IMG/VR virus record: IMGVR_UViG_3300028571_000094
Coordinates: 1 to 27,491 of that record
DNA from: a virus
Length of the DNA stretch: 27,491 nt
Reading direction: 5' to 3' (one strand)
Shown here one piece after another: positions 22,458 to 27,491 of the stretch; positions within the stretch are counted from its first letter, which is position 1, and each line of letters starts with the position of its first letter. Under the pieces are notes generated by a model, which was given only the letters and a program-made list of their open reading frames with translations, was not told the origin of the DNA and made no database searches. The translations under genes and the position numbers were made by a program.

Positions 22458-23185
22458 TGAAATCACTAAACCAGCTTAGATTTGAATTGCTAGAACTTGT
22501 CAATCAGTATACTGATGACAGTAAGCTAGATTATCGTCTTATTGATGAGTTTATCATTAATAAGAGAGTTAAATGGTTTGAGAATACTTACAACAAGTTT
22601 AACAAAACCATTCCTAATATATATTATCAATCACTAAGCTGTGTTCCTGTACAATTAGTAGACCAAGCAGAATGTTGTGATACTGTCACTGACTGTCTGA
22701 TTCTAAGAACTGTTAATAAGCTTCCCTCTTTCTTAAGCTTATCAGATGGTGAACTTGTTGATAAGGTATCTCCAGTAGGTATTATTGGGTTACCTTTCAA
22801 TGTTATTACATACAGAAGAGCAGAATTCTTTGGCAATGGCAGATATAATTACAACGCTGTAGGTGCTTTTTTATATAATGGGTATATGTACTTTATCTCT
22901 AAAGATAAGGTACATTACCCTCTTATTGAGAAAGTAACTATTAGAGGCATCTTTAGAGATCCTAGAGATGCTGCTAAATTTATATCTTGTGAGAATAAAC
23001 CTTGTTGGAATCCTGATATGGAGTTTCCATTAGAAGAAAGACTATGGGATTATTGTAAACAAGATATTCTAAATACAGACTTCAAGATTAAGTATTCTAA
23101 TCCTGAAGATATAATGAATGATAATCAAGAAAATAGAATTGATCCAATACCTCCTGGTGGTGGAGGACAACCTAATCAACGATGA
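22457..23185 (+). CDS. crAss-like tail ring protein, 242 aa
   Basis: Starts at the TAATGA junction with the phosphoesterase gene. It opens with helices (NQLRFELLELVNQYTDD, YRLIDEFIINKRVKWFENTY), then a beta-rich part with SCVPVQLVDQAECCDTVTDC, a four-cysteine stretch at 62-80. It ends in a Pro/Gly-rich disordered tail, PIPPGGGGQPNQR. Its place between the phosphoesterase and the IHF-like gene, and the helix-then-beta layout, fit the stacked ring proteins that connect portal and tail in crAss-like virions. The exact ring cannot be assigned without comparison. Confidence 0.6.
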   Translation: MKSLNQLRFELLELVNQYTDDSKLDYRLIDEFIINKRVKWFENTYNKFNKTIPNIYYQSLSCVPVQLVDQAECCDTVTDCLILRTVNKLPSFLSLSDGELVDKVSPVGIIGLPFNVITYRRAEFFGNGRYNYNAVGAFLYNGYMYFISKDKVHYPLIEKVTIRGIFRDPRDAAKFISCENKPCWNPDMEFPLEERLWDYCKQDILNTDFKIKYSNPEDIMNDNQENRIDPIPPGGGGQPNQR

Positions 23186-23715
23186 CTAAGAGAGGCAAAG
23201 CTGTAATCAAGAAAGATTTTATCACAAAGGACATTTATAATTTTTATAAAGAGTCCAATGATAATCCTGTGCCTTATGAAACTTTTAGAGATTTTCTTTT
23301 TTCCTCTTCTATTAATAAAGGTGTTATTGAACAGATTGTTCATAAAGTGTTATACAGCTCTTATATCATATCTTTACCTAGATTAGGTGACTTATATGTA
23401 AAGAAGTATAAACCAAAGATTAAGTTCAAGCCTAATGGAGATCTTGATATTAGAAAGAGCCACATTAGGATTGATTGGGGTAATACCTTAAAGCTTTGGA
23501 GAAGTGATCCTGAAGCTAAAGAAGAAAAAAGAAAAGTGTATCACCTAAATAAACATTCTAAAGGTTACCTTTATAAGTTTATTTGGGACAAAAGAAAACA
23601 ACTTTTACCAAATAAATCCGTATATAGATTTAAACCTGTTAGAAAAGTAGACAGAGAACTGTCTTATATTCTAAAAACTGGTTTAGATGTAGACTATTTT
23701 GAAATAAACTATTAA
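23182..23715 (+). CDS. IHF-like subunit/basic protein, 177 aa
   Basis: Overlaps the ring protein gene by four bases (ATGA). It contains DIYNFYKESND, YETFRDFLFSSSINKGVIEQIV, then YIISLPRLGDLYVKKYKP. This helix-helix-strand pattern ending LGDLYVKK resembles the body of HU/IHF proteins. The C-terminal 100 residues are strongly basic (KEEKRKVYHLNKHSKGYLYK, KFIWDKRKQLL) and end in a segment, NKSVYRFKPVRKVDREL, that looks conserved. crAss-like phages carry such IHF-like genes among tail genes. It is probably DNA-binding, perhaps virion-associated. Confidence 0.55.
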   Translation: MTKRGKAVIKKDFITKDIYNFYKESNDNPVPYETFRDFLFSSSINKGVIEQIVHKVLYSSYIISLPRLGDLYVKKYKPKIKFKPNGDLDIRKSHIRIDWGNTLKLWRSDPEAKEEKRKVYHLNKHSKGYLYKFIWDKRKQLLPNKSVYRFKPVRKVDRELSYILKTGLDVDYFEINY

Positions 23716-23718
23716 ACT

Positions 23719-24000
23719 ATGTCACACATTAGCGAATGTTACTACAACTCTAAAGTAGAAAAAACTGAGAAATCAGGAAACAAGATTACTCATATCTGTG
23801 CTTATGAGCTAAAAGATGGTGGGTATCTTGTATTTAAAGATGTCAGAGAAATGCCAGAAGATAAAGAGGAATACTACATGGGTGGTAAATCTATTGAAAC
23901 TTTTGCACAAGCTTCTGACTCTATGCCTGAAGATATGATGATGGAAGAAAAATCCATGAACCTTAAAAGATTAGCTGAATTAGCTAGAAAATTAGTATAA
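23719..24000 (+). CDS. Small acidic protein, 93 aa
   Basis: A beta-rich start (NKITHICAYELKDGGYLVFK) is followed by an acidic Met/Glu/Asp region (SMPEDMMMEEKSMN) and a short basic helix, LKRLAELARKL. It sits between the IHF-like gene and the ring protein gene, three bases and one base away respectively. The acidic stretch and final amphipathic helix suggest a binding partner for a basic protein or a tail component. No family is recognised. Confidence 0.6.
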   Translation: MSHISECYYNSKVEKTEKSGNKITHICAYELKDGGYLVFKDVREMPEDKEEYYMGGKSIETFAQASDSMPEDMMMEEKSMNLKRLAELARKLV

Positions 24001-24001
24001 A

Positions 24002-24949
24002 ATGTATAATGGGCTATTAGTTTCATCTAGCTCTGTCATTGATAAAATGTACAGAGATTTTGCATGGGATTATACTTTACAGTATAACGATGTATTAGAA
24101 TGGTTAGGGGAATCTTTAAGAGAACTTAAAGTCCCTTGCTTTTATGTTGATAAAGTTACAGATGGCAATAAAGATTTAGGCCATCAAGACTTTATACATA
24201 TTGAAGATGGCAGAGGTAAATTACCCTGTGATTTATTTTCTATTACACAAACTGCGTGTGCTGTAGAAGTAGAGCCTAGTACTAGCAAAGCTATAGTATC
24301 TGGTGTAGTATATGTAGATTACAATACTGACCAGTCATGTACTATTGGTGATGGTAGTGGATTATGTAACTCTTTGGTTTGCTCTCAAGATATGTGCAAT
24401 CATGAATGTGACCCAAAACAAAAGTGCTATACTTTCCTTCCTATGAGATGGGATACTAGCACTTTTTATAAAGCTTATCATGGGACTGACATTGACTTTA
24501 GAGTTAATTCAGACCTTACTTATACTGTTAATAACAACTATATCTTTACATCATTTAAGACTGGTAAAGTAGCTATGGCTTACAGAGCTGTACCTACAGA
24601 TGAAAATAGTCTTCCTATGATTCCAGATAATCAATCTGTTATTAACTATGTTACTTGGTATATGGGTAATAAGATAGCTTTCCAGCTATACTTAACTGAT
24701 AAATATACCAGAGATAAATATGAAGAGTTTAAAGGATATTTGTCTTTGTATTACCAAAAGGCTAAAAACGAAGGTAAAATGCCTAAGAGCTTAGATGAAT
24801 GGGAATCTTATAAAAACCAAAGACTTAGAACAATTCCTAAGTTCTTTGAACATAAGAGATTCTTTGGTAATCTACAAAGACCTGAAGAAAGATATAACCA
24901 TCCTAGAATTAGTACACTAGGAGGATTTAGTAGCAGACTAGCTTATTAA
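24002..24949 (+). CDS. crAss-like tail ring/adaptor protein, 315 aa
   Basis: N-terminal helical part (SSSSVIDKMYRDFAWDYTL, VLEWLGESLRELKVP), then a beta domain with six cysteines between residues 113 and 142 (CTIG, LCNSLVCSQDMCNHEC, KCYTF), possibly a metal site. The C-terminal third is helical, with VTWYMGNKIAFQLYL and LSLYYQKAKNEGKMPKSLDE. The order ring, IHF-like, small gene, ring, large tail protein fits the gene order I recall for crAss-like phages, where this position codes for a ring next to the portal. Confident as structural, moderate for the exact role. Confidence 0.65.
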   Translation: MYNGLLVSSSSVIDKMYRDFAWDYTLQYNDVLEWLGESLRELKVPCFYVDKVTDGNKDLGHQDFIHIEDGRGKLPCDLFSITQTACAVEVEPSTSKAIVSGVVYVDYNTDQSCTIGDGSGLCNSLVCSQDMCNHECDPKQKCYTFLPMRWDTSTFYKAYHGTDIDFRVNSDLTYTVNNNYIFTSFKTGKVAMAYRAVPTDENSLPMIPDNQSVINYVTWYMGNKIAFQLYLTDKYTRDKYEEFKGYLSLYYQKAKNEGKMPKSLDEWESYKNQRLRTIPKFFEHKRFFGNLQRPEERYNHPRISTLGGFSSRLAY

Positions 24950-24951
24950 TT

Positions 24952-27491
24952 ATGCCAAGATTAACCAGTTCATATATTAAAGGTCTTAGCCAAGATTTGG
25001 CTATAGCTAAAAATGATAATGAGCATTTATACAATGCTTTAGATATTGATTTAATTACTGATACTGGTGAGTCTACTGGCATTATATCTAATCATAAAGG
25101 TAATAAGCTTCAGTTCTCAATACCTAATATTCAGCCATTATTCTCTATTAAGTTTACTCCTGTAGCTCCTATAGCTGCTACTACCTTAACTATTAATGGT
25201 ACAGCAGTAGTTATAGCTTTATCATCTATATCAGATTCATTTGATATTTATTCTCAGATTATAGCTAATGTAACTATTGCTGCTGATATAGCTCTTGGAA
25301 GATATGGAGTGTACTATAATACACAAGAAGTACTTATTCAAGGTTATTCTTTAAACCCTAGTGTATCTGTAACTGCTGGTAATGACTTAACAGTTACTAC
25401 TGTAGTAGCTGCTCAGACTAATTTATCTATTATTGGCTGGGGTACTTTAGAAGAAGAGATTATCTTACTAACTACTAGCAGAACTAATACTTCTGCTACA
25501 CCTTCTAATACTGCAGGTCAAGTGTGGGTAATACAATATAATGATGCTACCAGTACAGTTGTAGGATTATCAGGCACATCATTAGTAGCTGCTACACATC
25601 TTAGGTACAACAACATACTAAACTTTTCACTAGCTAATGAAGTATATCGTGAAGCACTTGGTAGGAGAGAATCTTCTCTCCGTGGTACATTTTATTGGAC
25701 TGATGATTATAACCATCCTCGTGCTCTTAATATCTATAATCCCCAATGTCCTGCTATTCCTGTGGGTCTTTTAGATTGGAAACCTTCTGTAGATATGAGC
25801 ACACCTATCATAGAAAATGTTCTTGAAGGTGGTTTATTAGTAGTAGGTACTTATCAGTTTGCATATCAGCTTTATAGTAAAGATGGTGCTGTAACTGCAT
25901 ATAGTCCTACTAGTACATTAGTTCCTATTACAGATTCTAATCTTAATGGGCCTTATTTTGAATACCAAGGTGCACCTGTAGAAACTCCTTCAGGTAAATC
26001 TATAGCTATATCAATTAGCCATATAGATTTAAGGTATGATTTTATCAAGATAGTTTTAATTGAGTATTCAGTTGAAGATGTACCTATCATTAATTATGTC
26101 TATGATTTACCTATTGATGGTGAAACTATGGAGTTTGTAATTAGTGGTGGAGAAGATAAAATAGCTATATCAGTTGAAGAGTTTGTTAACCCTTTGATTT
26201 TCTTTGATAGAGTAAAAACATTCACTCAAAAGAAAAATAGATTATATCCAGCTAATACTAGAACTACCAGCTTTGAAGTTAATTATGATTCTAGAGCTTA
26301 TAGATTTAATAGTTCTCAAGTTGCTAGATTATATTCTAGAAGTGGAGCTTTTGTAGATTATAATGCTACTGTACCTGCCCAACTAGCTAATTTATATGCT
26401 TTATCTGATAGTGCAGATGCTGTAAATGCTTATAATGATGAATCAGGACAAATCTATGGGTTACTGTCTACACAAGACTATGATGATTGGTTAACTAATT
26501 ACCAATATAAGTATCAAACTAATGGTACTACAATAGGTGGTGAAGGCCCTAATGTATCTTACAAATTTACTTTCCATGACTTAAGAGGGGATAGCCAAAT
26601 GGTTTATCCTTACTTAGACTCTACCACTTTTAACTTGAAGAACTACAATATGACAAATGCTCCATTTGTAGACAATTTAGTTACAAGTGCAGGTACTGTC
26701 AACTTTGGTACACCAGCTTTAGATGGATTTTATCACCCTGTACAAGGTTGGGGAGGATATAAAAATCCTCTTAAATCTACAATTTATGATGGATACTCTA
26801 GAGGAGAAGTTTATAGATTTGGTGTAGTATTTTACAATGACAAAGGGCAAGAGTCTTTTGTTAATTGGATAGCAGATATTAGAATTCCTGAGCCTTGGGA
26901 AGGTATTATAAGTGGTAGTGACTATGCAGATTTATCTAGTTATGAAGATGATGGCATTAGTGACAAAAGAATTGTAACTAGGTCTATGGGTGTTGAATTT
27001 ACTTTTAACAATCTTCCTGCAAATATTACAGGCATTAGAATAGTTAGAGTACAAAGACAAAAGAAAGATAAAACTAGATTTGGAACTGGTGCTATATTTG
27101 GACTACTAGATAGTAGGGTACAACTAGCAGGTACAGGTGTTACTACTGATTGTTTGCATTTATTATCATTTAGTAATTCTGATACAAATGATGCAGTTCC
27201 TAATACTGATGAGATACCTTTACTATTTATTAATAATGATTTTAGCTTAGGAGAAACCTGGGCTGGAGGTACTGGAGCTGCACCTGCACATCATGGTGCT
27301 AATTCTGGAACAGCAGGAGCTATAGTATTAAGAGAAAACAACTTAGGTATAATTAAGTTTCCAGAATTTGATTTTGGAGAATATCAAGTAGGTGATGCTT
27401 CGCATGTTAAGTTAATTCAAAATTATATTTTTACTTCTAGTACTCTTGTTCCTGCAAACGCAGATACATATTATACTGGAGTATCTTCAGG
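24952..27491 (+). CDS. Large crAss-like tail (muzzle/stabilisation) protein, 3' truncated
   Basis: The frame is open from the ATG at 24952 to the window edge: 846 complete codons and no stop, so the C-terminus is missing. It starts MPRLTSSYIKGLSQDLAI. Typical crAss features are TFTQKKNRLYPANTRTTSFE (about 422-441), YRFGVVFYNDKGQESFVNWI (about 622-641) and SMGVEFTFNNLPANITGIRI (about 678-697). The protein is beta-rich throughout. In crAss-like virions the large protein at this place forms the tail tube end below the rings. It starts two bases after the ring protein gene. The family is recognised with good confidence, though the precise structural name is less certain. Confidence 0.75.
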   Translation, partial: MPRLTSSYIKGLSQDLAIAKNDNEHLYNALDIDLITDTGESTGIISNHKGNKLQFSIPNIQPLFSIKFTPVAPIAATTLTINGTAVVIALSSISDSFDIYSQIIANVTIAADIALGRYGVYYNTQEVLIQGYSLNPSVSVTAGNDLTVTTVVAAQTNLSIIGWGTLEEEIILLTTSRTNTSATPSNTAGQVWVIQYNDATSTVVGLSGTSLVAATHLRYNNILNFSLANEVYREALGRRESSLRGTFYWTDDYNHPRALNIYNPQCPAIPVGLLDWKPSVDMSTPIIENVLEGGLLVVGTYQFAYQLYSKDGAVTAYSPTSTLVPITDSNLNGPYFEYQGAPVETPSGKSIAISISHIDLRYDFIKIVLIEYSVEDVPIINYVYDLPIDGETMEFVISGGEDKIAISVEEFVNPLIFFDRVKTFTQKKNRLYPANTRTTSFEVNYDSRAYRFNSSQVARLYSRSGAFVDYNATVPAQLANLYALSDSADAVNAYNDESGQIYGLLSTQDYDDWLTNYQYKYQTNGTTIGGEGPNVSYKFTFHDLRGDSQMVYPYLDSTTFNLKNYNMTNAPFVDNLVTSAGTVNFGTPALDGFYHPVQGWGGYKNPLKSTIYDGYSRGEVYRFGVVFYNDKGQESFVNWIADIRIPEPWEGIISGSDYADLSSYEDDGISDKRIVTRSMGVEFTFNNLPANITGIRIVRVQRQKKDKTRFGTGAIFGLLDSRVQLAGTGVTTDCLHLLSFSNSDTNDAVPNTDEIPLLFINNDFSLGETWAGGTGAAPAHHGANSGTAGAIVLRENNLGIIKFPEFDFGEYQVGDASHVKLIQNYIFTSSTLVPANADTYYTGVSS

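Noticed and set aside
284-24949. Stop-codon reassignment, known in some crAss-like phages
   Set aside because: Genes are intact with standard stops, TAG ends the gene at 3280, TGA ends several genes in ATGA overlaps, and no gene is interrupted by in-frame TAG or TGA.

Overview
This window is about 27.5 kb of the virion-morphogenesis and lysis half of a crAss-like phage (order Crassvirales), a tailed dsDNA virus of a Bacteroidota host. The assignment rests on the gene order large terminase, portal, scaffold-like protein, HK97-type major capsid protein, connector/ring proteins, IHF-like protein and a very large crAss-type tail protein. It also rests on recognisable crAss-family sequence in the capsid protein and in the last, truncated gene. 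The DNA is strongly A+T-rich, every credible gene lies on the plus strand, and TAA, TGA and TAG all end genes, so I see no stop-codon reassignment. Start sites lack Shine-Dalgarno sequences and instead have A-rich leaders, as is usual in Bacteroidota.

Layout. 1-283: G-run-rich non-coding leader. 284-2527: a tightly overlapping series of small unknown proteins ending in a winged-helix protein. 2518-5288: packaging block (IHF/HU-like protein, candidate small terminase, large terminase). 5290-11113: portal, a small protein carrying the Dps ferroxidase residue spacing, scaffold-like protein, major capsid protein, then a strong terminator. 11181-14757: two connector-type proteins, a small Gly/Ala/Ser-rich protein and an abundant-looking 435-aa structural protein, followed by a second terminator. 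14856-17294: cysteine-rich adaptor and fibre-like proteins. 17296-18802: holin, a fibre with a duplicated domain, and an AmpD-type amidase. 18807-20317: a short unknown protein and a 404-aa beta-helix-like spike whose base composition is foreign. 20328-21259: a tiny basic protein and an overlapping Rz/Rz1-like spanin candidate. 21291-27491: metallophosphoesterase, ring proteins, a second IHF-like protein, and the start of the large tail (muzzle/stabilisation) protein, which runs off the end.

How the parts work together. The terminase packages DNA through the portal into a capsid built from the major capsid protein on the scaffold-like protein. Connector and ring proteins join the head to a short podovirus-type tail that carries fibres and spikes. 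Holin, amidase and the spanin candidate would breach inner membrane, peptidoglycan and outer membrane in turn. Expression appears to be divided by two hairpin terminators and a recurring promoter-like leader found at about 252, 12963, 14821 and 20451. I saw no tRNA, rRNA, CRISPR array, insertion sequence, integrase or minus-strand gene. Replication and transcription genes must lie outside the window.
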